The notes: generated by a model not told the origin, from the sequence alone. Positions 8,604 through 18,369 are shown, counted from the first letter of the stretch. The stretch is DNA of 32,085 bases from an uncultured Clostridia bacterium (GCA_947627485.1 CANQWF010000008.1:1-32085); one strand, 5' to 3'. Translations and numbers: made by a program.

Positions 8604-8635
8604 AGTCCCGAGCAGATCTCGTGTCTGCCGGGGCT
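8604..8635 (+). other. GC-rich hairpin just downstream of the prepilin-like gene
   Basis: AGTCCCGAGCAGA (8604-8616) pairs with TCTGCCGGGGCT (8624-8635) with one bulge and one G.T pair, starting 5 nt after the stop codon. There is no T-tract, so it is not a simple terminator. The GC-rich tract continues to about 8680. The rest of 8600-8937 holds a terminator and a stranded ribosome binding site. A 28-codon reading frame (8701-8787) has no ribosome binding site and is not called. Confidence 0.6.
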
Positions 8636-8791
8636 TCCACGCGTTTTGTGAAACTTTTTGCTCGGGGCAATTTCTCCCATTTTGTTAAGAAACTTATCTT
8701 ATGCGTCCAAACACAATTCAACTTAAAATGTCGAAAAAAGAAATACGAAAATTATTGCAAAATATAAAAAATGAATATAAAATATAAACAG

Positions 8792-8822
8792 TGGGGGCAA
8801 ATCAAAGTGCTCCCATTTTTTT
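8792..8822 (+). terminator. Rho-independent terminator
   Basis: TGGGGGCA (8792-8799) pairs with TGCTCCCA (8808-8815) with one G.T pair, followed by a T7 run. It ends the prepilin-like transcript. Confidence 0.85.
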
Positions 8823-8910
8823 ATAAGATTTAATTCACAAAAGGATAATTCTATCCAAACAAATCCCAAGAAAACAGAACCAAAGCATAGGAGGTGAAAA
8901 TAAAAATTAA

Positions 8911-9579
8911 AACGAACTTATATTAATATTTTCTTATGCAATCCAACTAAATAGAAGTATAGGAATAATATTTTTAGATTACGAAATAAAAAAAATAAAA
9001 GAACTACCAATACATACAAAATGGCAAATAAGAAATACAGAAAATGGAAAAATAGTATTGACAGAGGACTTAGAAATACATATAATAGAACTAGAAAAGA
9101 TGAGAAGAAAGTTAGAAGATGGCAGTTTAAAAAAATGGATATCTTTCTTAGAAAATCCTAAGGGAGTTGAGATAAAAGAGATGGAAGAAGATAAAATAGA
9201 AAAATGGCTATTATTTTTTGAAGATCCAACAGGAGAAGGAATAAGGAAAATTGCAGAAGAAGAACCAGAAATAAAAGAAGCAATAGAAAGACTAGAAGAT
9301 ATAAGTAGTGATGAAGAAAAAATAAGGATAGCAGAACTAAGGGAAAAATACATAATGGACAGAGAATCAGAACTAGAAACAGCAGAAGAAAAAGGTATAA
9401 AAAAAGGACTAAAAGAAGGGTTAAAAGAAGGAATAAAGCAAGGAAAGCAAGAAGGACTAAAAGAAGGAAGTCAAATAAGAAATAAAGAAATAGCAAAAAA
9501 AATGAAATCTAAAAAAATGCCAATAGAAGATATTATAGAAATTACAGGACTAACGAAAGAAGAAATAGAAAAGATTTAG
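8911..9579 (+). pseudogene. 5'-truncated Rpn/PD-(D/E)XK-family nuclease (transposase-like)
   Basis: The open frame begins straight after a TAA at 8908-8910 and has no credible start near a ribosome binding site, although an orphan AGGAGGTGA sits at 8889-8897. The retained part has the KELPIHTKWQIR-type block and the charged C-terminal coiled region with GLKEG repeats, ending in a short helix-turn-helix-like tail (EDIIEITGLTKEEIEKI). This is the C-terminal pattern of Rpn recombination-promoting nucleases and PD-(D/E)XK putative transposases. The N-terminal nuclease core is missing, so it should be inactive. A TTG at 9058 could start a 173-residue remnant, but this is unlikely to be meaningful. 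Confidence 0.75.
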
Positions 9580-9612
9580 TATAATTTAAATGAATATTAC
9601 TATATTAAAAAT

Positions 9613-9660
9613 ACAGACCTACCTTAAGTTAAATTTTAAGTAAAGGAGGTCTGTTTTTTA
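9613..9660 (+). terminator. Rho-independent terminator
   Basis: ACAGACCT-A-CCTT (9613-9625) pairs with AAGGAGGTCTGT (within 9643-9654), followed by TTTTTT. It separates the accessory island from the lipid operon. Confidence 0.85.
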
Positions 9661-9756
9661 TTCAAGAAAAATATAATCGCTATTTTTTTGTACTGACCTC
9701 CCAGTCTAATGACTTTGAGAAAAAATTGTGATATACCAAATATTGGTGAAAGATAA

Positions 9757-11469
9757 ATGAGCAAAATAATTTATGATAGTTTAGAAATAACAGACTTAAA
9801 AGATATGCTTAAAAAAACAAAAGATTTGTATGGAAATAAAATAGCTTATCAAATAAGAATAGGAGAAAAAAAGTATAAAACATTTACACATGCTGAAGTT
9901 AGAAATATGGTTGATGCACTAGGAACAGCATTAATTGAATTAGGTTTAAAGAACAAAAGAATAGCAGTTATTGGAGAGAATAGATACGAATGGGAGATTG
10001 CATATTTATCAATAGTATGTGGAACAGGTACTGTAGTACCACTTGATAAATCTCTTCCAGAACATGAATTAGAATCGTTAATTCAAAGATCAGAAATTGA
10101 AGCAATATTTTATACAAATAAACATGCACAAGCAATAGAAAAAATAAAATATAGTCAAAATAATAAACTTAAAACTTTAATATCTATGGAAAATGATAAT
10201 AACAGAGAAGGTATTTACTCTATAAATGAACTTATAAAAACAGGTACAAAACTTATAGAAGAAGGAAATAAAGAATTTATAGATGCAGAAATAAATCCAG
10301 AAGAAATGAGTATAATGCTATTTACATCTGGAACAACTTCCATATCTAAAGTTGTTGCTTTATCACATAAAAATATATGTTCAAATTTAATGGATATAGG
10401 AAGCATACTAGATGTAACATCAGAAGATACACTCCTTTCGGTACTTCCCATTCATCATGTTTTTGAATGTACAGTAGGATTTCTTTTTTCTTTATATAAA
10501 GGCGCAAAAACAGTATTTTGTGATGGCATAAGACATATTATAAGCAACTTAAATGAATATCAAGTTACTGTTATGGCTTGTGTTCCAGCTATTTATGAAA
10601 GGATATTTAGAGCAATAAGAAATAAAATAGAAAAAAATGGAAATCTTGAAAAGATATTAGAAAATGAAGAAAAATATAAAGACTATCCAATGGAAAAAAA
10701 GAAAGAAGTATTCAAAGAAATACATGATATGCTTGGTGGAAAAATCAAGCTATTTATAAGTGGAGCTGCAGCATTAGATAAAAATATTGAAGAAAGATAT
10801 AGATTACTTGGTTTAAATTTAGTACAAGGATATGGTCTAACCGAAACATCACCGGTTGTTGCAATAGGAACTAATAAATATTACAAAATAGGTTCAATAG
10901 GAAAGTCAGTACCTAGTGTAGAAGCAAAAATTGTAAATGCAGGCAAAGATGGTGTTGGAGAACTTATTGTAAAAGGACCTAGTATTATGCTTGGATACTT
11001 TGGAGATAAAAAAGCAACTAAAGATGCTTTCAAGCAAGGTTGGTTTTATACAGGTGATTTAGCAAAAATAGATGATGAAGGATACATATATATTTGTGGT
11101 AGAAAGAAAAGTGTTATAGTTCTCAAAAATGGAAAAAATATTTTTCCAGAAGAAATGGAAAGTTTAGTAAATAAAATAGAAGGCGTAACAGAATCTTTTG
11201 TATTTGGAAAAAGACGTTCTGATGATAAAGATGATATAAAAATAAATGTAAAAGTAGTATATGATAGAAAGGTGGTAAAAGAATCTTGCAATATAGAAAC
11301 AGATGAAGAAATATATAATTATTTGCAAGGAGAAATAAAAAAAATAAACAAAACACTACCAGCATATAAAGCAATAAGAGGAATAATTGTAACAGAAAAA
11401 CCATTAATTAAGACAACAACAAATAAAATAAAAAGGCAGGCAAATCTTGATGCAACTCAAAAATCTTAA
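9757..11469 (+). CDS. AMP-forming acyl-CoA/acyl-ACP synthetase
   Basis: An ANL-superfamily adenylating enzyme of 570 residues that would activate a fatty acid with ATP and pass it to CoA or ACP. The P-loop-like TSGTT is at residues 190-194, followed by GYGLTETSP, TGD at 432-434, and the C-terminal TNKIKR with catalytic lysine K557. The size and motifs fit long-chain acyl-CoA ligases of the FadD/AAS-like group. As the first gene of the fatty-acid operon, it probably lets the cell use exogenous or recycled fatty acids. The ribosome binding site is weak (GGTGA at 9745-9749). Its end overlaps birA by 20 bp. Confidence 0.85.
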   Translation: MSKIIYDSLEITDLKDMLKKTKDLYGNKIAYQIRIGEKKYKTFTHAEVRNMVDALGTALIELGLKNKRIAVIGENRYEWEIAYLSIVCGTGTVVPLDKSLPEHELESLIQRSEIEAIFYTNKHAQAIEKIKYSQNNKLKTLISMENDNNREGIYSINELIKTGTKLIEEGNKEFIDAEINPEEMSIMLFTSGTTSISKVVALSHKNICSNLMDIGSILDVTSEDTLLSVLPIHHVFECTVGFLFSLYKGAKTVFCDGIRHIISNLNEYQVTVMACVPAIYERIFRAIRNKIEKNGNLEKILENEEKYKDYPMEKKKEVFKEIHDMLGGKIKLFISGAAALDKNIEERYRLLGLNLVQGYGLTETSPVVAIGTNKYYKIGSIGKSVPSVEAKIVNAGKDGVGELIVKGPSIMLGYFGDKKATKDAFKQGWFYTGDLAKIDDEGYIYICGRKKSVIVLKNGKNIFPEEMESLVNKIEGVTESFVFGKRRSDDKDDIKINVKVVYDRKVVKESCNIETDEEIYNYLQGEIKKINKTLPAYKAIRGIIVTEKPLIKTTTNKIKRQANLDATQKS

Positions 11470-12031
11470 AACAAAATTCTTAGGTCATAATTGTATTTAT
11501 TATAAAACAATAGATTCAACACAAAGTAAAGTTTGGAAAATGCTAGAACAAAATGCTCCAAATGGAAGTTTAGTTATAGCAGATATTCAAACAGCAGGAA
11601 AAGGAACACATGGAAGAATATGGCATACAGATGAAAAAAATAATATAGCATTTTCCTTTTTTATTAAACTTGAGTGTGATATTAAAAAACTTGATGGTAT
11701 AACATTAGAAACTGCAAAAATTATTGTAAATATTTTTAAAGAAAAATATAACATTAATTTATGCATAAAAGAACCAAATGATCTTGTAATAAATAACAAA
11801 AAAGTAGGTGGAATTTTAACAGAAACAAAAGTACTATCAGGAAAAGTGCAATATCTTGTAGTTGGAATTGGTATAAATACTTCTAAAAAATATTTTACAG
11901 AAGATATAAAAGATTTAGCAACATCAATAAAAAAAGAATTTAATATAGATGTTAATACTAAAAAATTTATTGCAGAATTTTGCAATAAATTTGAAAAAGA
12001 AATTTTAGAAAGAATAGGTGATGAAAATTGA
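11450..12031 (+). CDS. birA: Biotin-[acetyl-CoA-carboxylase] ligase, monofunctional
   Basis: Attaches biotin to the lysine of AccB. Motifs include DSTQ near the N-terminus, AGKGTHGRIWHT (biotinyl-AMP loop), KVGGILTE and VVGIGIN. At 193 residues it lacks the N-terminal DNA-binding domain of bifunctional BirA, so it is an enzyme but not a repressor. ATG at 11450 is preferred (GGCAGG at 11435-11440, spacing 9); a TTG directly before it would add one residue. Its stop overlaps the fabD start by 4 bp. Co-transcription with the carboxylase genes matches its job. Confidence 0.9.
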   Translation: MQLKNLKTKFLGHNCIYYKTIDSTQSKVWKMLEQNAPNGSLVIADIQTAGKGTHGRIWHTDEKNNIAFSFFIKLECDIKKLDGITLETAKIIVNIFKEKYNINLCIKEPNDLVINNKKVGGILTETKVLSGKVQYLVVGIGINTSKKYFTEDIKDLATSIKKEFNIDVNTKKFIAEFCNKFEKEILERIGDEN

Positions 12032-12972
12032 AAATTGGTTTCTTATTTCCAGGGCAAGGCTCTCAGAGTGTTGGAATGGGAAAGGATATATATGATGAAT
12101 ATAGCATAGCAAAAAATGTATATGACAGAATACAAGAATTAACAGGTATTGATATAGCAAAAATTTCTTTTGAAGGGCCAGAAGAGATATTAAATGAAAC
12201 TAAATATACTCAGCTTGCAATACTTGCTATGAGTTTAGCAATTCTAGCAATTTTAAAAGAAAATAATATAAATGCAGAAATATCAGCAGGATTAAGTCTT
12301 GGAGAATATTCTGCGCTAATTAATAGTAAGGCAATTTCATTTGATGAAGGTGTAAAAATTGTTAAAAAGCGAGGAGAATATATGCAAAATCTTGCTCCTA
12401 AAGGAGACTTTCAAATGGCAGCAATTATGGGAATGAAAGATGAAGATGTAGAAGATGTTTGCAAAAAAGTTAAATTAGGATTTGTTGTTCCTGCAAATTA
12501 CAATTCTCCTGGTCAAGTTGTAATATCAGGTGAAAAAGAAGCAGTATTAGAAGCAGAAAGAATCGCAAAAGAGATGGGTGCAAAAAAAGTAAGAATTTTA
12601 AAAACAGCAGGTCCATTTCATACAGAAAAGCTTATTGATAGTGCAAATAGTTTAAAAAAAGAACTTGAAAAAGTAAAAATAAATAATTTTGAAACAAAAG
12701 TTATTAAAAATTTAGATGGTACAGAATATACAGAAAATGATGATGTTAAAGACATATTAGCAAAACATATTATAAATCCAGTTAGATTTTCAAAAAGTAT
12801 TCAAAATATGTTAGAAGCGGGAATAGATACATTTATAGAAATTGGTCCAGGAAAAACTTTATCTGGATTTGTAAAAAGAACAAATACAGATAAAGAAATA
12901 AATATTTTAAATATAAGTAATAGTAAAGAACTAGAAGAAGTTATAAATTTTATAAAGAAAGAAGGTAGATAA
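12028..12972 (+). CDS. fabD: Malonyl-CoA:ACP transacylase
   Basis: Transfers malonyl from CoA to acyl-carrier protein. GQGSQ is at residues 9-13, the nucleophile S90 sits in GLSLGEY (usual GHSxGE), and H198 in GPFHTEK is the catalytic histidine. The start is TTG at 12028, overlapping the birA stop as TTGA, with AGGTG at 12016-12020. The ATG at 12021 is in a different frame. 314 residues is normal for the family. Confidence 0.95.
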   Translation: MKIGFLFPGQGSQSVGMGKDIYDEYSIAKNVYDRIQELTGIDIAKISFEGPEEILNETKYTQLAILAMSLAILAILKENNINAEISAGLSLGEYSALINSKAISFDEGVKIVKKRGEYMQNLAPKGDFQMAAIMGMKDEDVEDVCKKVKLGFVVPANYNSPGQVVISGEKEAVLEAERIAKEMGAKKVRILKTAGPFHTEKLIDSANSLKKELEKVKINNFETKVIKNLDGTEYTENDDVKDILAKHIINPVRFSKSIQNMLEAGIDTFIEIGPGKTLSGFVKRTNTDKEINILNISNSKELEEVINFIKKEGR

Positions 12973-12973
12973 A

Positions 12974-13710
12974 ATGGGGAAAGTAGCACTAATAACAGGG
13001 GCATCAAGAGGAATAGGAAAACAAATAGCAATAACACTTGCAAAAGAAGGTTATGACATAGCAATTAATTGTAGAGAAATAAATGAAGATGTTAAAAAAA
13101 TAGAAGAAGAAATTAAATTACAAAACGTAAAATTTTTAGCAGTAAAAGGTGATGTATCTGTTTTTGAAGATGCAGAAAAATTTGCAAAAGAAGTTATAGA
13201 ATATTATGGCCAAATAGATGTATTGGTTAATAATGCTGGTATTACAAAAGATACTCTTCTTATGAGAATGAAAAAAGAAGATTTTGAAAGTGTAATAGAT
13301 GTAAATTTAGTTGGAACATTTAATGTAACTAAAAACGTAATTCCATATATGATGAAAGCGCGCTTCCGGAAGAATAATTAGTATTGCATCAGTAGTTGGA
13401 ATTGCTGGAAATGCTGGACAAACAAATTACGCAGCATCTAAAGCTGGAATTATAGGATTTACCAAAAGTTTAGCAAAAGAAGTAGCATCAAGAAATATAT
13501 TAGTAAATGCAGTAGCACCCGGTTTTATACAAACTGATATGACAAATGTACTAAAAGATGAAATAAAAGAAGATATTGCAAAATCTATCCCATTAAAAAG
13601 AATGGGAAATGTTCAGGATGTTGCAAATGTTGTAAAATTCTTAGCATCAGAAGACAGTTCTTATATTACGGGACAGGTTATACAGGTTGATGGACGGCAT
13701 GCTTATGTAA
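12974..13710 (+). CDS. fabG: 3-oxoacyl-ACP reductase, needs two +1 shifts at CGG codons
   Basis: NADPH-dependent reduction of 3-oxoacyl-ACP. The cofactor motif TGASRGIG and the NNAG motif precede the first shift. Read straight, the frame ends at 13381 after 135 residues. Skipping the C of CGG at 13367 gives G132[10 protein letters not shown] and restores the catalytic S139, Y152 and K156, which all lie after the shift. A second in-frame CGG at 13695 would extend the protein into unrelated sequence; skipping that C gives VDGG-MLM and a stop at 13710, the standard FabG end. The total is 244 residues, the normal length. Two independent errors both of the form C before GGN in one 737-bp gene would be a notable coincidence. 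Confidence 0.9.
13367..13369 (+). other. CGG +1 shift site 1 (fabG codon 132)
   Basis: Zero frame TTC CGG AAG, stop at 13379-13381. Shifted reading skips C13367 and uses GGA, giving F-G-R-I-I-S. The site lies within the palindrome CTTCCGGAAG. Confidence 0.85.
13695..13697 (+). other. CGG +1 shift site 2 (fabG codon 241)
   Basis: Frame GGA CGG CAT continues to a stop at 13755-13757 if unshifted. Skipping C13695 gives GGC ATG CTT ATG TAA, the canonical DGGM-type end. Confidence 0.85.
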
Positions 13711-13713
13711 TTC

Positions 13714-13835
13714 GTTTGAAAGATAATCAGCATTTGGCGTTGTTAAACTTCATTTGAAATCTAATCAACGTGCAAAAGCACGCCTCATAGATTTCAAACT
13801 CGTTTGCCTAGCCAAATACTAATTCTTTTCCAAAC
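13714..13835. repeat. Long quasi-palindrome between fabG and fabF
   Basis: A multi-arm inverted repeat: the outer arm begins GTTTGAAAGATAATCAGCAT and pairs imperfectly with the complement ending at 13835; an inner arm TTTGAAATCTA (13753-13763) pairs with TAGATTTCAAA (13788-13798); and the tip CGTGC/GCACG is at 13769-13782. It shares GCCTAGCCAAATACT (13806-13820) with GCCTAGCAATACT in the element at 15993-16113. Confidence 0.7.
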
Positions 13836-13871
13836 TTTGATTGTATAATTTAAAAAATGGAGGATTAAAAA

Positions 13872-15114
13872 ATGGAAAGAAGAGTTGTGATAACAGGACT
13901 TGGAGCAATAACTCCAATTGGAAAAAATGTTTTTGAAACATGGGAAGGAATTAAAAATAAAAAATGCGGTATTGATAAGATAACTGCATTTGATAATACA
14001 CGGATACAAAACAAGTTTAGTTGCTGAGGTAAAAGACTTTGATTCAGCAGAATATTTTGATGCAAAACAGGCAAAAAGATTAGATAGATCTTCTCAGTTT
14101 GCCCTAATTAGTGCTAGGGAAGCATTTAAAGATAGTGGTATTACAAAAGAAAATACAGATTTAGACAGAGTTGGAATTTTTGTAAGTTCAGGAATAGGTG
14201 GACTTATTACAATTCAAAATCAATGTGAAATAAATCTGCAAAAAGGACATTCAAGAGTTTCTCCAATGTTTATACCTATGACAATTGCAAATATGCCTGC
14301 TGGTAATATTGCAATTGAATTAGGATTAAAAGGTGAATCTATTTCAATAGTAACTGCTTGTGCATCATCTACACATGCAATAGGTGAAGCCTATAAAACT
14401 ATAAAACATGGATACGAAGATGCAGTATTGGCAGGAGGAACAGAAGCATCTATTTGTGAAATTGGTATAGCAGGTTTTGAAAATATGAAAGCATTGTCTC
14501 GTTCTGATGATAAAGCAAGAGCAAGTATTCCTTTTGATAAAGAAAGAAATGGATTTGTAATGGGAGAAGGAGCTGGAATGCTTGTATTAGAGGAGTTAGA
14601 ACATGCAAAAAAAAGAGGTGCAAAAATATATGCTGAAGTAATTGGATTTGGTGCAACTTCAGATGCATATCACATAACTTCACCTGCACCAGATGGCGAA
14701 GGCGGAGCAAAGGCAATGATAAGAGCTATAAATGATGCTAATATAAAACCAGAAGATATTGATTACATAAATGCACATGGAACTTCTACTCATTTAAACG
14801 ATTTAACAGAAACATTAGCAATAAAAAGGGCATTAGGTAGTGCAAGTAAAAATGTAATGGTAAGCTCTACAAAAGGTAATACTGGACATTTATTAGGAGC
14901 AGCAGGGGCAGTTGAGGCAGTAATTAGTATTAAAGCAATTGAAAACAAGATTGTACCACCTACAATAAATTATAAAGTAAAAGACGAAGAATGTGATTTA
15001 GATATTGTTCCAAATGAGCCAAGAAATGCAGAAATAAATATTGTAATGTCAAACTCTCTTGGATTTGGCGGACACAATGCAAGTATTATATTAAAAAAAT
15101 ATAAGGAGGATTAA
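13872..15114 (+). CDS. fabF: 3-oxoacyl-ACP synthase II, needs one +1 shift at CGG
   Basis: Condenses malonyl-ACP with acyl-ACP, the elongation step of FASII. GGAGG (13859-13863) precedes ATG 13872 and the first 43 residues match the FabF start (RRVVITGLGAITPIG). The frame then meets CGG at 14001 and would stop at 14025-14027. Skipping one C gives G44-Y-K-T and the conserved VAEVKDF region, and the rest of the protein follows to 15114. Total 413 residues, with C163 (TACASS) and the histidines of NAHGTST and NTGHLLG. C163 is the family's usual position, which confirms that the shift adds exactly one residue. Confidence 0.92.
14001..14003 (+). other. CGG +1 shift site 3 (fabF codon 44)
   Basis: Zero frame ACA CGG ATA, with TGA eight codons on at 14025-14027. 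Skipping C14001 gives ACA then GGA TAC. Confidence 0.87.
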
Positions 15115-15117
15115 TAT

Positions 15118-15546
15118 ATGGAATACGAAAAAATAAAACAATTAATGGACGACATGGGTAATTCTAAACTTACTTCTGTTGACATTGATTTTCCAGATGG
15201 AACAAAAATTCATATGAAGAAAGAACATGAAAAAGAAATTGTATTTGAAAATAAAGTGCAAAATAATAATGAAACAATAGAAGAAATTAAAGAAAAATCT
15301 ATAGAAGGAAAAGGTAATATTGTAAAATCACCAATGGTTGGAACATTTTATATAAAACCTTCTCCTACATCTGAACCTTATGTTGAAGTAGGAAAAGAAA
15401 TAAAAAAAGGTGACACACTTTGTATAATAGAAGCAATGAAACTGATGAATGAGATACAATCTGAATATTCTGGAAAAGTAACAGAGATTTTAGTAGAAGA
15501 TGGCAAAACAGTAGAATACGGTACAGAACTATTTAGAATTGAGTAG
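15118..15546 (+). CDS. accB: Biotin carboxyl carrier protein of acetyl-CoA carboxylase
   Basis: Carries carboxybiotin between the AccC and AccDA active sites. The C-terminal biotinyl domain has EAMKLMNEI with biotinylated K108. The N-terminal ~40 residues form the usual domain, then a charged, flexible linker. 142 residues is typical. AAGGAGG at 15103-15109 lies in the last fabF codons. Confidence 0.95.
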   Translation: MEYEKIKQLMDDMGNSKLTSVDIDFPDGTKIHMKKEHEKEIVFENKVQNNNETIEEIKEKSIEGKGNIVKSPMVGTFYIKPSPTSEPYVEVGKEIKKGDTLCIIEAMKLMNEIQSEYSGKVTEILVEDGKTVEYGTELFRIE

Positions 15547-15566
15547 ATTGAAAGGAATGATACAGT

Positions 15567-15989
15567 ATGTTAAATAAGAATGAAATAAAAGAAATAATAC
15601 CACAAAGAGAGCCTTTCTTAATGATTGATGAAGTAGAAGAATATGTTCCGGGAGAAAGTGCTATAGCTTATAAATATGTAAATAAAGAAGAATGGTACTT
15701 TAAGGGACATTTTCCTGAAAATCCAATAATGCCAGGAGTTCTAATATGTGAATCACTTGCTCAAACAGGTGCAGTTGCAATATTATCAATGGAAGAAAAT
15801 AAAGGAAAAAATGCTTTGTTTGGTGGAATTGATAAAATGAAGTTTAAAAAAATGGTAGTACCTGGTGATAAATTAAAATTAGAAGTAAAGATTATAAAAA
15901 GAAAAGGGCCTATAGGAGTAGGTGAAGCTATTGCAACAGTTGATGGGAAGATTGTAGCAAAGGGTGAACTTACTTTTGCTTTAGTATAA
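15567..15989 (+). CDS. fabZ: 3-hydroxyacyl-ACP dehydratase
   Basis: Removes water from 3-hydroxyacyl-ACP to give trans-2-enoyl-ACP. The hot-dog fold signature GHFPENPIMPGVLICES carries catalytic H48 and the downstream glutamate. 140 residues matches FabZ rather than the longer FabA. No frame disruption, although the gene contains CCG GGA with CGG out of frame. Confidence 0.95.
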   Translation: MLNKNEIKEIIPQREPFLMIDEVEEYVPGESAIAYKYVNKEEWYFKGHFPENPIMPGVLICESLAQTGAVAILSMEENKGKNALFGGIDKMKFKKMVVPGDKLKLEVKIIKRKGPIGVGEAIATVDGKIVAKGELTFALV

Positions 15990-15992
15990 TTC

Positions 15993-16113
15993 GTGCAAAA
16001 AATAAGCTACGTCTTGCGTCGTTAATTTTTAAAGAAAAAGCCTTAGGCGTACTTTAGTACGCCTCCGGTTTTCCTTTAAAAATTGCCTAGCAATACTTGC
16101 TTCTTTTTCGCAC
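15993..16113. repeat. Long quasi-palindrome between fabZ and accC
   Basis: Nested arms: GTGCAAAAAATAAGC (15993-16007) with GCTTCTTTTTCGCAC (16099-16113); AATTTTTAAAG (16024-16034) with CTTTAAAAATT (16074-16084); and GGCGTACT (16046-16053) with AGTACGCC (16056-16063). No T-tract follows, so full termination is unlikely inside this operon. It is related to the fabG-fabF element. Confidence 0.75.
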
Positions 16114-16149
16114 TAGATTAATCTTAAATATTAGAAGGGAGGATAAAAT

Positions 16150-17494
16150 TTGAATAAAATATTAATTGCAAATCGTGGAGAAATAGCAGTTCGTATAATT
16201 AGAGCATGTAAAGAAATGAATATAAAAACCGTTGCAGTATATTCCGAAATAGATAAAGATGCAATGCATACAAAACTTGCAGATGAAGCTATTTGTATAG
16301 GGCCTGCAGAACCTAGAAAAAGCTACTTAAATATAAAGAATATAATAGAAGCGGCATATATTACAGGAGCAGACACTATACATCCTGGCTTTGGATTTTT
16401 ATCAGAAAATTCTCAATTTGCAAAGATATGCGAAGAATCTAATATAAAGTTTATTGGTCCAACATCTAAAGTAATTGACCTTCTTGGAAATAAATCAAAT
16501 GCAAAAGAAATGATGAAAGATGCAGGAGTCCCAGTAATACCAGGATCAAATGGAAATATAAAAGGATTAAAAGAAGCAGAAAAGATTGCAGAGAAAATTG
16601 GTTATCCAGTTATGCTAAAAGCTGCAGCTGGTGGCGGTGGAAAAGGAATTAGAATTGTAAATAACAAAGACGAATTGGAAAATAGCTATAATATAGTAAA
16701 ACAAGAAGCAAAAGTTTCGTTTAATGATGACGAAATTTATATAGAAAAATTTATAAAAAAACCTAGACATGTGGAAATTCAAATTCTTGCTGATGAACAT
16801 GGTAATGTTATCCATTTAGGAGAAAGAGATTGTTCAATACAAAGAAAACATCAAAAAATTATTGAAGAAACACCATCTACAATTGTTGATGATAAGCTTA
16901 GAAATAAAATGGGAGATGTAGCAATAAAGGTAGCAAAAACAGCTGGTTATACGAGCTGTGGGACAGTAGAGTTTTTAGTAGATAGTGATAAGAATTTTTA
17001 TTTTATGGAAATGAATACAAGAATACAAGTAGAACATCCGATTACAGAAATGCGTACTGGAATAGATATAGTAAAAGAGCAAATAAAGATAGCTGCTGGA
17101 GAAAGCTTAAAATTAAAACAAAAGGAAATTAAATTTAAAGGTCATTCAATTGAATGCAGAATAAATGCTGAAAATCCAAGTAAAAATTTTATGCCATGTC
17201 CTCGGAAAAATTACAGGAATTAATCTTCCAGGTGGAAATGGTATAAGGATAGATACAGCAATATACGAAGGATATACAATTCCACCAAATTACGATTCTA
17301 TGATAGCAAAAATAATTGTTCATGGGCAAAATAGAAATGAAGCAATTAGCAAAATGAAAAGAGCATTAGAAGAATTAGTAATTGATGGTGTTGATACTAA
17401 TGCAGATTTTTTATTTAAAATTATAAAAAACCCTAATTTTATTAGAGGATATTTTGATACTTCTTTTTTAGAAGAAGAAATGAGGAATAAATAA
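16150..17494 (+). CDS. accC: Biotin carboxylase, needs one +1 shift at CGG
   Basis: ATP-dependent carboxylation of AccB biotin. TTG start at 16150, with AAGGGAGG at 16135-16142. The ATP-grasp glycine loop [12 protein letters not shown], the [11 protein letters not shown] block and [13 protein letters not shown] are intact in the first frame. At 17203 the frame meets CGG and would stop at 17221-17223, losing the C-terminal domain. Skipping C gives PCP-G352[10 protein letters not shown], the conserved PSPGKI-type motif, and the frame then runs to 17494. Total 447 residues, the usual AccC length. The stop overlaps the accD ATG by one base. Confidence 0.92.
17203..17205 (+). other. CGG +1 shift site 4 (accC codon 352)
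   Basis: Zero frame CCT CGG AAA, with TAA at 17221-17223. Skipping C17203 gives CCT GGA AAA ATT. Confidence 0.87.
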
Positions 17495-18369
17495 TGATTG
17501 TAGATAAAATAAAAAAAAGAGAGCCATCCGCTAAAAATAGGAATGTGACAATCGATATACCTGTCGGAAAATGGGCTAAATGTGATAAATGTAAGGAAAT
17601 AATATATAAAGATGTATTAAGAGAAAACCTAAGTATTTGTCCAAATTGTGGTCACTATTTTAGAATGCATATAAATAAAAGGTTAGAATTAATTATTGAT
17701 GATGGTACATATAAAAAATTTGATTTAAATATAGAAACAACAAATCCTTTGCAATTAGAAGATTATCCAAAAAAATTGAAATCTTTAAGAGAAAAGACAG
17801 GTATTCAAGAAGCAGTAGCATGTGGAACAGGTAAAATAAAAGGCGAGGAAGTTGTAATTTGTATAATGGACAGTGGATTTTTAATGGGCAGTATGGGAGT
17901 TGTAGTTGGAGAAAAGATTACATATTCTATAGAACAAGCAATAGAAAGAAAACTTCCACTTATAATTTTTTGTACATCTGGTGGAGCTAGAATGCAGGAA
18001 GGTATAATTTCTTTGATGCAAATGGCAAAAACAACTTCTGCACTTACCAAACTTGATGAAGCAGGTTTGCTGTATATTTCTGTTTTAACAGACCCAACAT
18101 ATGGAGGAGTAACTGCATCATTTGCAAGTTTAGGAGATATAGTTTTAGCTGAGCCAAGTGCAATGATTGGATTTGCAGGGCAAAGAGTAATTAGTCAAAC
18201 AATTGGAGAAACTTTGCCAGATGGATTTCAAACAGCTGAGTTTTTATTAGAACATGGATTTATAGATAAAATAGTGGAAAGAAGAGAGTTAAAAGATACT
18301 ATTTATAAGTTAATACAATTTCACCCTAAATTTTTGTCAGAAAGGGATGAGATTAAAAATGAAAGATAA
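17494..18369 (+). CDS. accD: Acetyl-CoA carboxylase carboxyltransferase subunit beta
   Basis: With AccA, moves the carboxyl group from biotin to acetyl-CoA. The N-terminal zinc ribbon has CDKC and CPNC pairs (residues ~30-52), followed by the crotonase-fold core with GGARMQEG and the [10 protein letters not shown] oxyanion region. 291 residues. The start overlaps the accC stop (TAATG), a tight coupling. The ribosome binding site is a modest GAGG at 17482-17485. Confidence 0.95.
   Translation: MIVDKIKKREPSAKNRNVTIDIPVGKWAKCDKCKEIIYKDVLRENLSICPNCGHYFRMHINKRLELIIDDGTYKKFDLNIETTNPLQLEDYPKKLKSLREKTGIQEAVACGTGKIKGEEVVICIMDSGFLMGSMGVVVGEKITYSIEQAIERKLPLIIFCTSGGARMQEGIISLMQMAKTTSALTKLDEAGLLYISVLTDPTYGGVTASFASLGDIVLAEPSAMIGFAGQRVISQTIGETLPDGFQTAEFLLEHGFIDKIVERRELKDTIYKLIQFHPKFLSERDEIKNER

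Noticed and set aside
8701-8787. A 28-codon ORF after the prepilin-like gene
   Set aside because: No ribosome binding site and no recognisable family; it lies in the region between the hairpin and the terminator and is most likely noncoding.
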